Shown here: positions 1 to 9,698 of the stretch, one piece after another
Layout of the letters: every line of letters begins with the position of its first letter
Position numbering within the stretch: position 1 is the stretch's first letter
NCBI GenBank assembly: GCA_030145715.1
Contig: JAIXHQ010000017.1
Coordinates: forward strand, 1-63,241
DNA from: Sphingopyxis sp.
GTDB lineage: Bacteria > Pseudomonadota > Alphaproteobacteria > Sphingomonadales > Sphingomonadaceae
Length of the DNA stretch: 63,241 bases
Direction: 5' to 3'
Translations under genes and position numbers: made by a program
The notes under the pieces: generated by a model
Told to the model about the DNA's origin: nothing
The model's input: the letters and a program-made list of their open reading frames with translations, nothing else
Database searches by the model: none

Positions 1-524
1 TCGCTTTGCGGCGCAGCGGCAGGCGCGACGGCGACGGGTTCCGCAGCGGCGACGGGCGCGGCAGGTTCCGGCTCAGACGGCTTCGCAGCGGCCTGTTCCG
101 CCCGCACCTCGGCACGCTGCTTTTCTTCTTCGGCGGCGCGCGTGCGCGCGGCTTCGTCGCGGCGGCGATTGTCCTCAAGCGCGTTCATGCGCGCCTCTTC
201 GGCCTCGCGCAGCAATTGCGCCTGCCGTTCCTGACGCGACATCAGGCTGTCATTCTCGCTGACACGGGGTGCGACCGGCTTCGGAGCGGGCGCAGGTGTC
301 GGAGCAGGAGCGGGCGCAGGCGCCGGAGCGACCTCGACCTCTTCGACCTCGGGTGCCGGTGCGGCTTCGCCCGGACGACCCAGCACGCGGCGGCGCTTCA
401 CCTCGACGACCACCGTATTGCGGCGCCCGTGGCTGAACTGCTGCTGCACCTGTCCGGCCTCGACCGTCCGCTTCAGCCCCAGGGGCTTACGGGTGAGGGT
501 CGGCTTGTCCTGTTCGTCACTCAT
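1..524 (-). CDS. infB: Translation initiation factor IF-2, N-terminal part (truncated by window edge)
   Basis: This is the start of IF-2, the GTPase that brings initiator tRNA to the 30S subunit. Only the first ~174 codons lie in the window. They read [20 protein letters not shown], then a [18 protein letters not shown] stretch, then a low-complexity Ala/Pro/Glu region with a charged helix rich in R, E and Q. That is the usual alphaproteobacterial IF-2 N-domain. The GTPase domains lie beyond the edge. It starts 17 nt after the ylxR stop and is the last visible gene of the leftward rimP-nusA-ylxR-infB operon, a gene order conserved in bacteria. Confidence 0.93.
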   Translation of the reverse strand, partial: MSDEQDKPTLTRKPLGLKRTVEAGQVQQQFSHGRRNTVVVEVKRRRVLGRPGEAAPAPEVEEVEVAPAPAPAPAPTPAPAPKPVAPRVSENDSLMSRQERQAQLLREAEEARMNALEDNRRRDEAARTRAAEEEKQRAEVRAEQAAAKPSEPEPAAPVAAAEPVAVAPAAAPQS

Positions 525-541
525 CGAAAACCATCATTCCT

Positions 542-1312
542 TCAAAACGCGTCCGAAGCGGCGTCGCCGGTCGGCAGCGCCCCATTTTTATCCTCGCCAG
601 AGACTGACGCGGCATGCGGGTCGGAATCGCGGTTGGCCGCGTCCCTACTCCATCCTGTGAAAAACTGCCAGCGGCTCAAATGCGCCAGCACCCGGTCCGC
701 CGCGCGGGCGTCGATCAGCGCCAGATGCACCGCATTCTCGCGCCCCAATGCCATAGATAGGGTGCCTCGGTCCACCGGCAAGACCAGGCCTTCGCGACCC
801 GACCCTTCATCATCCTCGCCGACGCGCCAGGCCTGCGCCAGTTTCTTGCGGCCGTCCTCGCCCGCGTCGCTGGCGTGAAGAAGCAAACGCACCTGTCCCT
901 TGCGCGCGGCGGTTTCGATCTTTTCATTGCCGCTGAGCAGCGTGCCCGACCGCGATTCCAGTCCCAGCCGGTCCAGCGTCGCGCGTATCAGTTGCGCCTC
1001 GATCCGTTCGCCGAGGTCGTCGGGGATGGCAATGTTGCCTTCATGAAGCGCGCGGGCGAGCCCGCCCTTCAGCTTGCCTTTTGCATGTGCGGCTTCGAGT
1101 TCGAGGCGTCCGACGCCGATCCACGCGCCGCGTCCCGGCGCCTTGGCATGGACGTCGGGGGCGATGCTGTTGTCGGGGCCAAGCGCCAGGCGCACGAGCT
1201 GCTCCGCCGGCGAAACCTCACCGGTTACGACGCAGCGCCGCTCGGGCACATGCTGGCCGCGCCCCTTTGCGCGGTCGGTTTCGGTCAGATGATCATTGCG
1301 CGGGGTCCGCAT
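542..1312 (-). CDS. YlxR/DUF448 RNA-binding protein with C-terminal L7Ae-like region
   Basis: Small nucleic-acid-binding protein of the nusA-infB operon. After the start the protein carries the DUF448 signature: PERRCVVTGE, then LVRLALGPDNSIAPDV and the GRGAWIGV motif. The second half (about residues 120-210) resembles the ribosomal L7Ae-like fold that alphaproteobacterial YlxR proteins often carry. An ATG at 1360 would lie well inside nusA. I prefer the ATG at 1312 ([14 protein letters not shown]), which overlaps the nusA stop by only 20 nt and gives 256 aa. The role in RNA metabolism is inferred from the family and the operon. Confidence 0.88.
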   Translation of the reverse strand: MRTPRNDHLTETDRAKGRGQHVPERRCVVTGEVSPAEQLVRLALGPDNSIAPDVHAKAPGRGAWIGVGRLELEAAHAKGKLKGGLARALHEGNIAIPDDLGERIEAQLIRATLDRLGLESRSGTLLSGNEKIETAARKGQVRLLLHASDAGEDGRKKLAQAWRVGEDDEGSGREGLVLPVDRGTLSMALGRENAVHLALIDARAADRVLAHLSRWQFFTGWSRDAANRDSDPHAASVSGEDKNGALPTGDAASDAF

Positions 1313-2921
1313 CGGCGGCCTCCCCGGTTTGCGGCTCCGCCGCAGCGTCCGGTTCGTCATCGAACCAGTGCGCGCGCGCCGCCATGATGATCTCGTTGCC
1401 CTGTTCCTCGCTCAGGCCATATTCGCCAAGCACGCCGCCCTTGTCCTCGGCGCGTTCGCTGCGCGGCGGGCCGCGGCGATTGTCGGTGCGCTTCTTGGCA
1501 ATCAGTTCGTCGGTCGCAAGGTCGGCCAGGTCGTCGAGCGTCTTGATGCCCGCCTTACCAAGCACGACCAGCATCGCCTCGGTCAGGTGCGGAATCTCGG
1601 CCAGGTCATCCTCGACACCCAGCGCGCGACGTTCGGCGCGCGAGGCTTCTTCGCGGCGCTCAAGCCCTTCGGTCGCACGGCTCTGAAGTTCCTGCGCCAG
1701 TTCGTCGTCAAAGCCTTCGATGCTGGCCAGTTCGTCGATACCGACATAGGCGACCTCTTCCAGCTCGCTGAAACCTTCAGCGACCAGAAGCTGCGCCAGT
1801 GTTTCGTCAACGTCCAGTTCTTCCTGGAACATCGTCGACCGTTCGACGAATTCGCGCTGACGCTTTTCGCTCGCATCGGCTTCGGTCATGATGTCGATCT
1901 GGCTGCCGGTAAGCTGGCTGGCGAGACGGACATTCTGGCCGCGGCGACCGATGGCAAGGCTGAGCTGGTCATCGGGAACCACGACTTCGATGCGGCTGTC
2001 ATCCTCGTCGATGACGACGCGCTGCACCGTCGCGGGCTGAAGCGCGTTGACGACAAAGGTCGCGGTATCTTCCGACCAGGGGATGATGTCGATCTTTTCG
2101 CCCTGCATTTCCTGAACGACCGCCTGAACGCGGCTGCCCTTCATGCCGACGCAGGCGCCGACGGGATCGATGCTGCCATCATAGCTGATGACGCCGATCT
2201 TTGCGCGCGACCCCGGATCGCGGGCCGCGGCCTTGATCTCGATGATGCCGTCATAGATTTCGGGCACTTCCTGCGCGAACAGCTTTTTCATGAAATCGGG
2301 GTGGGCGCGGGACAGGAAAATCTGCGGCCCGCGCGTTTCGCTGCGCACCGACAGGATCAGCGCGCGAACGCGATCACCGACGCGCATCAGTTCGCGCGGA
2401 ATCTGCTGGTCGCGGCGGATGACACCTTCGGCGCGGCCCAGATTGACGACGATGTGGCCGAATTCGACCGATTTCACGACGCCGGTGATGATTTCGCCCG
2501 CGCGGTCCTTGAACTCGGCATATTGGCGCTCGCGGTCGGCTTCGCGGACCTTTTGGAAGATAACCTGCTTCGCCGACTGCGCATCGATACGGCCCAGATC
2601 GACCGCGGGCAGCGGATCGACGATGAAGTCGCCGATCTTTGCATCCTTCTGCAGCTTTTGACCGGCAGCCAGATCGACCTGCTTGAAATAATCCTCGACC
2701 TGTTCGACGACCTCGACGACGCGCCACAAACGCAGGTCGCCGGTCTGGGCGTCGAGCTTTGCACGGATGTCGTTTTCCGCACCATAACGGGCACGGGCCG
2801 CGCGCTGGATCGCTTCCTCGATCGCCTCGATGACGATCGCCTTGTCGATCATCTTTTCGCTGGCGACGCTATTGGCGATCGCAAGCAGTTCGGCCTTGTT
2901 GGCGGAAATGGCAGTGGCCAT
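1293..2921 (-). CDS. nusA: Transcription termination/antitermination factor NusA
   Basis: NusA binds RNA polymerase and nascent RNA and controls pausing, termination and antitermination. The 542-aa product has the N-terminal polymerase-binding domain (about 1-125, starting [20 protein letters not shown]). An S1 domain follows (about 135-200), then two KH domains with [19 protein letters not shown] and [18 protein letters not shown]. The C-terminal region holds acidic helix-hairpin-helix repeats ([35 protein letters not shown]), as is usual in alphaproteobacteria. Its ATG overlaps the rimP stop by one base, and its own stop lies inside the start of ylxR, which indicates translational coupling. 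Confidence 0.98.
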   Translation of the reverse strand: MATAISANKAELLAIANSVASEKMIDKAIVIEAIEEAIQRAARARYGAENDIRAKLDAQTGDLRLWRVVEVVEQVEDYFKQVDLAAGQKLQKDAKIGDFIVDPLPAVDLGRIDAQSAKQVIFQKVREADRERQYAEFKDRAGEIITGVVKSVEFGHIVVNLGRAEGVIRRDQQIPRELMRVGDRVRALILSVRSETRGPQIFLSRAHPDFMKKLFAQEVPEIYDGIIEIKAAARDPGSRAKIGVISYDGSIDPVGACVGMKGSRVQAVVQEMQGEKIDIIPWSEDTATFVVNALQPATVQRVVIDEDDSRIEVVVPDDQLSLAIGRRGQNVRLASQLTGSQIDIMTEADASEKRQREFVERSTMFQEELDVDETLAQLLVAEGFSELEEVAYVGIDELASIEGFDDELAQELQSRATEGLERREEASRAERRALGVEDDLAEIPHLTEAMLVVLGKAGIKTLDDLADLATDELIAKKRTDNRRGPPRSERAEDKGGVLGEYGLSEEQGNEIIMAARAHWFDDEPDAAAEPQTGEAADADPAQ

Positions 2922-3499
2922 CAGTCCTGTCCTTCTTCTTCCATTTCGTCGGCGCCTTCGATCGAGAGCGGGACGGTTGCGGCAATCAATTTGTCGGTGA
3001 GAACAAGCTTTGCCGTGTCGATCGCATCGAACGGCAACTGATGCTCTACCCCTTCCTTATCCGAAATCGTCACGACATCGCCATCGATGCCGATCAATTC
3101 GCCATTGAAACGCTGACGTCCGTCGCGCTTTTCCTTGAGCGTCACTTTCGCTTCATGCCCCGCCCAGTCGGCGAAGTCGGCGCGGCGCGTCAGCGGCCGG
3201 TCGATGCCGGGCGACGATACTTCCAGCCGATACGCCTGATCGATCGGATCCTTGCCCGCTTCCTCCAGCGCGTCCAGCCGATCAGAGATGCGGCGCGACA
3301 GGTCGGCGCAATCGTCAATCGTCAACTGCCGCGTATCCGGCCGTTCGGCCATCACCTGCAACGTCGGATCGCTTTCACCGCCGAAAAAGGCGACGCGAAC
3401 GAGCGCAAGGCCCATCGCCTCGGCTTCGGGCGCGATGATCGCTTTCAGGACGTCAAGATCGGCCAATGATATTTCCCGTTTCGGATGACCGGAAAGCAT
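2921..3499 (-). CDS. rimP: Ribosome maturation factor RimP
   Basis: RimP assists 30S subunit maturation. The 192-aa product has the N-terminal domain (IIAPEAEAMGLALVRV, TIDDCADLSRRISDRLD), the YRLEVSSPGIDRPLTRRADF signature and a C-terminal SH3-like domain (FNGELIGIDGDVVTI). The frame stays open to 3697, but sequence before MLSGHPKREI is not RimP-like. ATG 3499 has no clear Shine-Dalgarno. A TTG at 3466 (LADLDVLKAI) is preceded by a CGGGAAA stretch and would match typical RimP N-termini, so the exact start is uncertain. First gene of the rimP-nusA-ylxR-infB operon. Confidence 0.93.
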   Translation of the reverse strand: MLSGHPKREISLADLDVLKAIIAPEAEAMGLALVRVAFFGGESDPTLQVMAERPDTRQLTIDDCADLSRRISDRLDALEEAGKDPIDQAYRLEVSSPGIDRPLTRRADFADWAGHEAKVTLKEKRDGRQRFNGELIGIDGDVVTISDKEGVEHQLPFDAIDTAKLVLTDKLIAATVPLSIEGADEMEEEGQD

Positions 3500-3567
3500 G
3501 TGGGAATAGCCGCCGCGGCCCGCGGCCCCGACGTCCCAACTGGCTAACCATGTCAAGAAGTAGGCCG

Positions 3568-3596
3568 CATATAGGCGCCAGCGGATGAGTCGGCAA
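3568..3596 (-). promoter_or_regulatory. Candidate sigma70 promoter of the rimP-nusA-infB operon
   Basis: Read on the minus strand there is a TTGCCG (3596-3591), 17 nt, then TATATG (3573-3568). This fits a -35/-10 pair upstream of rimP and would give a leader of about 60 nt. It rests on pattern only. Confidence 0.35.
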
Positions 3597-3782
3597 GGGA
3601 AGAATGGCGGCCCGCAACGCCGCGCTCGACAGATGTGCGCGGCTGGATTCCGCCCGTCGTCGTCACGCGGAGGCGTAAAGCGCGACCCATTCAACATTTT
3701 GTTGGCGTTTCGGCCTATAAGGGCGGCGCAACACCGCTCGCGCGAATCATGGGCTGAGCGGAAGACGGAATGCTATGTGCGT

Positions 3783-4913
3783 ATGAAGCCGGAACTGACC
3801 CTGACCGCCCGATCGACGTGGCGCGACCCCGTGCCCGAAAAGCCGGTCGGTCCGGGGCGCAGCTTTTGGGCGGCCATTGTCGCGGTCATGATCGTCGCCT
3901 GTTTCGCTTTTCTGTTGTCGAGCGGACAATTGCGTGCCCCGGCCGCCTTTGGCCCATACCGCGTTTCGGTGCCGATCGACTTTCGCACTTATGACCCCGC
4001 GCGCTGGGCGATCATGAATGCCGAAGATTATGAGGCGGCGCTGAAGATCGACCCGACGCTGCCCAATCCCGACAGCGTCGGCTATGGCGATGCCGCCGGG
4101 CTGCCGCCGACCGATCCCGCGCTGCTGCGTGAAGAGGCCTTTGTCGGGCCACCCGCCAAATCCTATATATTCCGCGGCGTGACCGCGCTCGACCGCGAGC
4201 GCGCGCATTATTGCCTGACCGCCGCCATCTATTATGAAGCCGCCTCTGAAACCGATGACGGGATGCGCGGGGTTGCCCAAACCGTCATCAACCGCGTCCG
4301 CCATCCCAGCTTTCCCAACACCGTATGCGGCGTCGTCTTTCAGGGATCGCAGCGCGCGGGCGTCTGTCAGTTTACCTTCAGTTGCGATGGCGCGATGGCG
4401 CGCGCGCCCGAACGGCGCAACTGGCTGCGCGCCAGCCGGATCGCGTCGGCGGCGCTCGGCGGTTATGTGTTTCCCAAGGTCGGCCTGGCGACCCATTACC
4501 ATACGCAGGCGATCTGGCCGCGATGGGGCAAGAGCCTGGTGATGACGAATATCGTCGGCGCGCATATCTTTCACCGCTGGCGCGGGCGCTGGGGTATGCC
4601 CGATGCATTCCGCGCCCCCTATCTGGGCCGCGAACCCGTGCCCGGCCCCTATCTGCCGGTCGCGCAGCAGCTTGCGATCCTGCGCGGCGGCGCGGTGGCC
4701 CCGACTGGGCTGTTGCCCGATGGCAGCAGCGCCCTTTCGGCCCCGCTGCCCAACGTCGCGCCCGCACCGATACCAGGTGCGATGACCCCGTCTGCTGCGC
4801 CCGCTGCGCCACCCCTGACGTCGCCTCCGCCGCTGGCCTATACCGACCCGCGGCTCAACCAGTCCGGACAGGTGCGTGAGGAATTTCGCGGCAGCGGGGA
4901 ATGGAAACGCTGA
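3783..4913 (+). CDS. Cell wall hydrolase, SleB family (Hydrolase_2), membrane anchored
   Basis: Predicted peptidoglycan hydrolase of the SleB/CwlJ-type catalytic family. The 377-aa product has an N-terminal membrane anchor (about residues 23-45, SFWAAIVAVMIVACFAFLLS). The SleB domain lies at about 140-265, with CLTAAIYYEAASE carrying the catalytic Glu, VAQTVINRVRHPSFPNTVCGVV and VCQFTFSCDG. A Pro/Ala-rich tail follows. Only sequence after ATG 3783 looks protein-like; the open frame upstream to 3585 is probably leader. It is transcribed divergently from rimP. Its location is inferred to be periplasmic and inner-membrane anchored. Confidence 0.9.
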   Translation: MKPELTLTARSTWRDPVPEKPVGPGRSFWAAIVAVMIVACFAFLLSSGQLRAPAAFGPYRVSVPIDFRTYDPARWAIMNAEDYEAALKIDPTLPNPDSVGYGDAAGLPPTDPALLREEAFVGPPAKSYIFRGVTALDRERAHYCLTAAIYYEAASETDDGMRGVAQTVINRVRHPSFPNTVCGVVFQGSQRAGVCQFTFSCDGAMARAPERRNWLRASRIASAALGGYVFPKVGLATHYHTQAIWPRWGKSLVMTNIVGAHIFHRWRGRWGMPDAFRAPYLGREPVPGPYLPVAQQLAILRGGAVAPTGLLPDGSSALSAPLPNVAPAPIPGAMTPSAAPAAPPLTSPPPLAYTDPRLNQSGQVREEFRGSGEWKR

Positions 4914-5029
4914 CGACAGCCGCTAAGTCACGCCCCGGAGAACGATCCGGCCGACAGCCGGGAACCCAGCAGAGAGCGACTTTCCGGCCCGGTCGGACAA
5001 CAAGGCGCGACCGGGTATCGCGACCGTGC

Positions 5030-6748
5030 TTACCGGCCCTGGCTGCGCCAACGTTTGACGACGCGTTCGACAATTTCGAGTTCGCCGCCCGTTTCGCGCC
5101 ACAGCTTTGAAAAGAGGGGATCGCTCGACGCCGGACGCTTTTCTTCCTCCAGCGTATCCAGATAGACGCGGATCGGAATCGACACGCCTTCGCCGCAGAT
5201 GATGCATTCGCGGTTGCGCAGCGCGGGAATGGAATCGATGAAGCCGCGCGCGCCTTCCGGCATCGCGGCCTTTACGAAATGCTGATCGCGCTCGTTGTTG
5301 AGGCGCATGGAAATGATCGTGCCGCACTGTGACAGCACGCCCTCGGCCAGATCCGACGGGCGCTGGGTGATAAGGCCCAGCGATACGCCATATTTACGGC
5401 CTTCCTTGGCGATCCTCTCCAGGATCTTGCGCACCGACTGTCCCTGACCGATGTCCTTGGCCGGGATATAGCGATGGGCTTCCTCGCAGACGAGCAGGAT
5501 CGGCCGCTGCGGCTCGCCGCGCGACCAGATTGCATAGTCGAAGGTGAGGCGCGACAGCACCGCGACGACGACCGACGTGATGTCGCTCGGCACGCCCGAC
5601 ACGTCGATGATCGAAATGGGCCGTCCGTCCGACGGAAGACGGAATATCTTGCCGATGAAGTTCGCCATCGTGTCGGCGACGAGCATCCCCGAAAACATGA
5701 AGTTGTAACGCGGGTCGGCGCGCATCTCTTCGATCTTGCCCTTGATCCGCATGAACGGCGCGCTCGACGTGGCCTTGTCCAGCTTGCCCATCTCGTTCTG
5801 CAGGATGTTGAGCAGGTCGGACAGCAGATAGGGGATCGGGGAATCGACCGTGAGCTTGGTCATCCCTTCGGCCATGCGGTTCTTTTGGCGCGCCTGCAAA
5901 AGACATTTGGCCAGCACGTCGCAGTCGCTCTGCCGGTCGCGGCCTTCGCTGGTGACAAAGACTTCGCAATGTTCCTCGAAGTTCATCAGCCAATAGGGCA
6001 TCGCGAGATTGTCGACGTCGAACAGGGCGCCGGTGCCGCGAAATGCCGCCGAATATTCGCCATGGGGGTCGATCATCAATATGTGACCCTGCGGCGCAAG
6101 TTCGCATATCTTGTGGAGTATCAGCGCGGCGCTCGTCGATTTACCCGTGCCGGTCGATCCCAACAGCGCGAAATGCTTGCCGAGCATCGCGTCGATATAG
6201 AGCGACCCGCGAATATCCTTGGTCGGATAGACGGTGCCGATTTCGACATGCGCGCGTTCGTCGGCGGCATAGATTTGCTTGAGGTCGGGACTGGTCGCCG
6301 CAAAGACCTGGCTGCCCGGAACCGGGTAACGAGTGACGCCGCGCCGGAAATTATGGATACGCCCGGTGATCTTTTCCTCTTCGCCTTCGCCGAGGAAGTC
6401 GATCGTCGCGACGATAAGCCCTTCGCCGCGTTCGTATAATTGCTGGTCGCGGATGCTGGCGATCAGCCAGATGTTACCGACGCGCACCTTGACCTGCGCG
6501 CCGACCTGGCCGGCCATCGCCACCGCGGCGTCGTTCGACGACGACAATTTGGCGACCGTCGCCGCGTCGAGCAGGATGCGCGATGCCGATCCCGAAATAT
6601 CGATGACTTCGCCGATCATCAGGTCGTCGCGATGATGATTGACGGCCGGTGCCGCCACGGGAGCCGCGACGCCGCCGCCCGCAAGCCGAACATGCTGTGC
6701 CGCCGTCGATTCCCCGGCGTTGAATCCGCCGCCTTGCATATCCATCAA
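5030..6748 (-). CDS. HerA-like ATPase (DUF87 family)
   Basis: Hexameric HerA/FtsK-type ATPase of the type found widely in alphaproteobacteria. The 572-aa protein begins with a HAS-barrel-like domain (about 40-170, IGEVIDISGSASRILLDAATV). The P-loop ATPase core follows, with Walker A GSTGTGKST (about 201-209), IDPHGEYSAAF, Walker B ILLVCEEAHRY and the sensor region GLITQRPSDLAEGVL. No nurA nuclease gene sits beside it, so a direct DNA-end-resection role cannot be claimed from context. It stands alone on the minus strand, convergent with the SleB gene. Confidence 0.9.
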   Translation of the reverse strand: MMDMQGGGFNAGESTAAQHVRLAGGGVAAPVAAPAVNHHRDDLMIGEVIDISGSASRILLDAATVAKLSSSNDAAVAMAGQVGAQVKVRVGNIWLIASIRDQQLYERGEGLIVATIDFLGEGEEEKITGRIHNFRRGVTRYPVPGSQVFAATSPDLKQIYAADERAHVEIGTVYPTKDIRGSLYIDAMLGKHFALLGSTGTGKSTSAALILHKICELAPQGHILMIDPHGEYSAAFRGTGALFDVDNLAMPYWLMNFEEHCEVFVTSEGRDRQSDCDVLAKCLLQARQKNRMAEGMTKLTVDSPIPYLLSDLLNILQNEMGKLDKATSSAPFMRIKGKIEEMRADPRYNFMFSGMLVADTMANFIGKIFRLPSDGRPISIIDVSGVPSDITSVVVAVLSRLTFDYAIWSRGEPQRPILLVCEEAHRYIPAKDIGQGQSVRKILERIAKEGRKYGVSLGLITQRPSDLAEGVLSQCGTIISMRLNNERDQHFVKAAMPEGARGFIDSIPALRNRECIICGEGVSIPIRVYLDTLEEEKRPASSDPLFSKLWRETGGELEIVERVVKRWRSQGR

Positions 6749-6817
6749 AAATCGCCCGCCCTGTTGTGGTCCCGGTTCCGCTATCGCAGAGGAGGGTAAA
6801 TAGGGCGTGAACTCCGA

Positions 6818-7588
6818 TCAGCGGCGGCGGAAAATTGCCGAGGCGCCATAGCCGAGCGCGAGCGACAGCAGCACCGCGCTCAACCCATAGAGAAAGCCGT
6901 GCCGCTGGGCGGCCAGTGCCACAAACCGTTCGAACCCCGCCTTGCGGATCTGAACGTCGCGCGATGCGACCGCCAGCACGCGCCCGCGGCTTATCAGATA
7001 GGTTTCGGCGCGATAGGTGCCGACGGGAACGCGCGCGGGAACAGGAATGCGGGCGCGGTACAACACGCCTTCGGTGATTTCGACCGCCGCCGGATTTTCA
7101 TAGAAAAGCCCGGCGCGGCGATAAAGGTCGGTCAGCCCCGCCTCGAACCGTTCCAGCTTCCTGGCTTCGGAAAAGCCGCTCGGCGACATCGACAGATTGG
7201 CAAGGCCCAGTTCGAAAATCGCGGCGGTGCGTTCATCGACCAGCCGGTCGATCGGACGCGACGAACCGATCGCGTAGAAACCGGGCGACGTGCGCAGGCG
7301 CAGACTGTTCGCATTGACCCATATCCCCGCCACCCGGCGCTTTTCACGCAGGATGATGGGCCGCACCGGCCCTTTCAGCACGACGACGATGTCGGCGCGA
7401 TCGTCGGGCAGGCGTTGGCCGGGATAAAGGATGGCGCCGAAAAGCAGCAGTTCCTCGCCAGTGAAGCTATATTGAATATCGATGGCGCGGCTCGATACGT
7501 CAGGCACCAGCCGCGGGTCGGCACCCTGTGCCATGCCCCCCGCCACCAACAGCGCGATCCAGAACAGCAAGGCGCGCGCCGCGATCAT
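6818..7588 (-). CDS. TIGR02186 family membrane-anchored protein
   Basis: 256-aa protein with an N-terminal signal segment (ARALLFWIALLVAGGMAQG), a periplasmic body of about 200 residues and one C-terminal transmembrane helix (LYGLSAVLLSLALGYGASAIF) ending in RRR. The pattern matches the alphaproteobacterial TIGR02186 family, whose function is unknown. Its ATG overlaps the stop of the upstream TauE/SafE permease gene by 4 nt (ATGA), so the two are co-translated. The pairing with a sulfite-exporter-like permease is typical of the family and suggests an accessory role in anion export, which is inference. Confidence 0.88.
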   Translation of the reverse strand: MIAARALLFWIALLVAGGMAQGADPRLVPDVSSRAIDIQYSFTGEELLLFGAILYPGQRLPDDRADIVVVLKGPVRPIILREKRRVAGIWVNANSLRLRTSPGFYAIGSSRPIDRLVDERTAAIFELGLANLSMSPSGFSEARKLERFEAGLTDLYRRAGLFYENPAAVEITEGVLYRARIPVPARVPVGTYRAETYLISRGRVLAVASRDVQIRKAGFERFVALAAQRHGFLYGLSAVLLSLALGYGASAIFRRR

Positions 7589-8493
7589 TGGACGGTATAG
7601 ATTTCTTCGGGCCGGATGAAGAGATCGACGCCCATTCTGATCGCGACCAGCAACACGATGACGGCCAGCGCCATGCGCAGATATTCAGGCTTTACTCTTT
7701 GCGCAAAGCGCGCGCCGAACTGGGCGCCGACGACGCTGCCAAGCAGCAGCAGTCCGGCCAGCACGATGTCGACCGCACCGGTGGTCAGCGCGTGAACCAT
7801 CGTCGTCGCGATCGTCACGAACAGGATCTGGAACAAGGACGTGCCGACGACGACCTGCGTCCCCATGCCGAGCAGATAGAGCATCGCTGGCACCATGATG
7901 AAGCCGCCGCCGACCCCCAGCAGCATCGTCAGCACCCCACCCGCCATGCCGAGCAGCAGCGGCGCCAGCGGCGAGATATAAAGGCCCGATCGATAGAAAC
8001 GCCAGCGCAGCGGCAGGTTTGCGACCATCGGATGATGGCGCCGTTTGCGCGCCGGGGCGGGAAGCCCCGCCTGTGCCGCGCGAAAGCTGCCCCATGCCTC
8101 GCGCCCCATGAACGTCCCGACGGTGCCGAGCATAACGACATAGAGAATGTTGATGACCGTATCGATCTGGCCCCATGCGGTCAGCAGTTCGAACAATCCG
8201 GCGCCGATGAGCGAGCCGAGAAGCCCGCCCGCGACAAGAACGGTGCCCATGCGCAGATCGACGCCGTCGCGTTCCAGATGCGCCATGACGCCCGACACGC
8301 TGGCCCCCGTGACCTGCGTCGCTGCCGACGCCGCCGCGACCGTCGGCGGGATCCCGTAAAAGATCAGCAGGGGCGTCGTCAGGAACCCGCCGCCGACCCC
8401 GAACATGCCCGACAGAAAGCCTACGCCGCCACCGAGCAGGATGATCACCAGCGCATTGACCGACAGGTTGGCAACAGGAAGATAAAGATCCAC
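7585..8493 (-). CDS. Sulfite exporter TauE/SafE (TSUP) family permease
   Basis: Inner-membrane permease of the TSUP family, which transports small anions such as sulfite, sulfoacetate or related organosulfur compounds. The 302-aa product has two homologous halves, each opening with a glycine-rich helix: GGGVGFLSGMFGVGGGFLTTP and GMAGGVLTMLLGVGGGFIMVP. About eight hydrophobic segments are visible. I place the start at GTG 8493 (VDLYLPVANLSVNAL), because the open frame upstream is arginine-rich and unlike the family. It overlaps the downstream TIGR02186 gene by 4 nt. The substrate is not readable from the sequence. Confidence 0.9.
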   Translation of the reverse strand: MDLYLPVANLSVNALVIILLGGGVGFLSGMFGVGGGFLTTPLLIFYGIPPTVAAASAATQVTGASVSGVMAHLERDGVDLRMGTVLVAGGLLGSLIGAGLFELLTAWGQIDTVINILYVVMLGTVGTFMGREAWGSFRAAQAGLPAPARKRRHHPMVANLPLRWRFYRSGLYISPLAPLLLGMAGGVLTMLLGVGGGFIMVPAMLYLLGMGTQVVVGTSLFQILFVTIATTMVHALTTGAVDIVLAGLLLLGSVVGAQFGARFAQRVKPEYLRMALAVIVLLVAIRMGVDLFIRPEEIYTVQ

Positions 8494-8600
8494 AGGGCCC
8501 CGAATATGCGTCCGCGGCGCCGGACGAGCACCGATTCCTGAGACCCTAGACCATTTTTCCCGCGCGGGGAATCGGCTGTGGCGGCTAAATTCGCGGCATG

Positions 8601-9698
8601 TCAGAAGTCGGCGGCCAGCGTCAGCGCCAACCCGCTGTCGGGTTGAGCGCCGCCCGCGATCCGTTGCCGCCAATCGATCGCGATCCGGCTGCCCGCGCCG
8701 ACGTCCGGCAGGCGAAGCGTCAGCCGCGGGCCGACATCGACGCGCGCCGCTCCAGGCTGAACGGCCCCCGCGACCAACGCGCCGATGCGCAACATGCTTT
8801 CGTCGGCGCCAAGGGGGCGATCGACAACGATAGCCCCGTCCGCAAAGCCGTCGCGCCGCCGCGCCCCGACGACGCCGGCCTGTGCATAGGCGTCGAGCCG
8901 GAACCCGGCAGGCAACCGGACATCCGAAACCCCGCCGCTAGCCATGACGGCCAGCGCCGTCCGCCCTTCGCGGCCCACCGCGACACGCTGTTCGACCGAA
9001 ATGTCGATCGGCAGACGCGCCGCAGGAGCAAAGGCCAGCCCAACCGCGACCTCCCGTTGCCGCGTCCGCTGCATGGCGATCGTCGCGCGGCCATAGGCGC
9101 GGAGACGTCCGGTGTCGCCGAACCCATAGGCAAGCCGGAGCCCGGCCTGGCTGCCCCCCAACTGGCTTGCCGCGCCAATGGGTCCGGGTGCGCGCGCCGA
9201 CCCTTCGCGCAAGTACATCCAACTGCTCAGCGACCAGCCGGCAAGCGGCCGCTGGATCCAGAAGGGCTTGCCCTGACCCCGCGTGGGTTCCGCCACAGGC
9301 ACGGGCAGAAACGATGGCGGCAAAGGCCGCGCCGCCAGCGCCAGCCGCAGATCGGGACCATCGGCACCCGTCGGTTCGGAACGTCGTCTGCCGCCCGTTG
9401 CCCGCAACCCATCAGCAGATTTGCGCCGCCGTTTTGCATAGGCACTGGGCAGGCTTGGCCGCCGCAACGCCGCTGATGAGGGCCGCGCAACATCGCCGCG
9501 CGATGCGCCGACCGAAACCTCTGCCGTTGCGGCGAAAGGCGACAGCGGCCTTCCTGGCGGGGGTATCGCTTCGTCCGGCAAGGCCGGGGCAGGATTCCAG
9601 ACCATCGCGGTCCGCAAGAAAATCCAGCCCCCGATGCAGAGCAGCAAAAAGCGCAGCGCCGGTGCGTTGCGGCGCGCGGCACCAAGGCGCATGATCAT
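8601..9698 (-). CDS. NfrA C-terminal-like (phage N4 adsorption protein A-like) protein
   Basis: 365-aa protein with one N-terminal hydrophobic helix (APALRFLLLCIGGWIFLRTAM), a Pro/Ser/Arg-rich linker (about 45-130) and a C-terminal domain of about 230 residues built of alternating strands. Examples are LGGSQAGLRLAYGFG, LRAYGRATIA, EVAVGLAFAP and ISVEQRVAVG, ending LALTLAADF. This resembles the C-terminal beta domain of N4 bacteriophage adsorption protein A. Its ATG overlaps the stop of the upstream NfrB-like glycosyltransferase gene (ATGA), mirroring the nfrB/nfrA pair. The TPR region of full-size NfrA is absent. Export of a surface polysaccharide is inference. Confidence 0.75.
   Translation of the reverse strand: MIMRLGAARRNAPALRFLLLCIGGWIFLRTAMVWNPAPALPDEAIPPPGRPLSPFAATAEVSVGASRGDVARPSSAALRRPSLPSAYAKRRRKSADGLRATGGRRRSEPTGADGPDLRLALAARPLPPSFLPVPVAEPTRGQGKPFWIQRPLAGWSLSSWMYLREGSARAPGPIGAASQLGGSQAGLRLAYGFGDTGRLRAYGRATIAMQRTRQREVAVGLAFAPAARLPIDISVEQRVAVGREGRTALAVMASGGVSDVRLPAGFRLDAYAQAGVVGARRRDGFADGAIVVDRPLGADESMLRIGALVAGAVQPGAARVDVGPRLTLRLPDVGAGSRIAIDWRQRIAGGAQPDSGLALTLAADF

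Noticed and set aside
1296..3041. 581-codon open frame on the plus strand
   Set aside because: Antisense to nusA; no domain and a biased composition.
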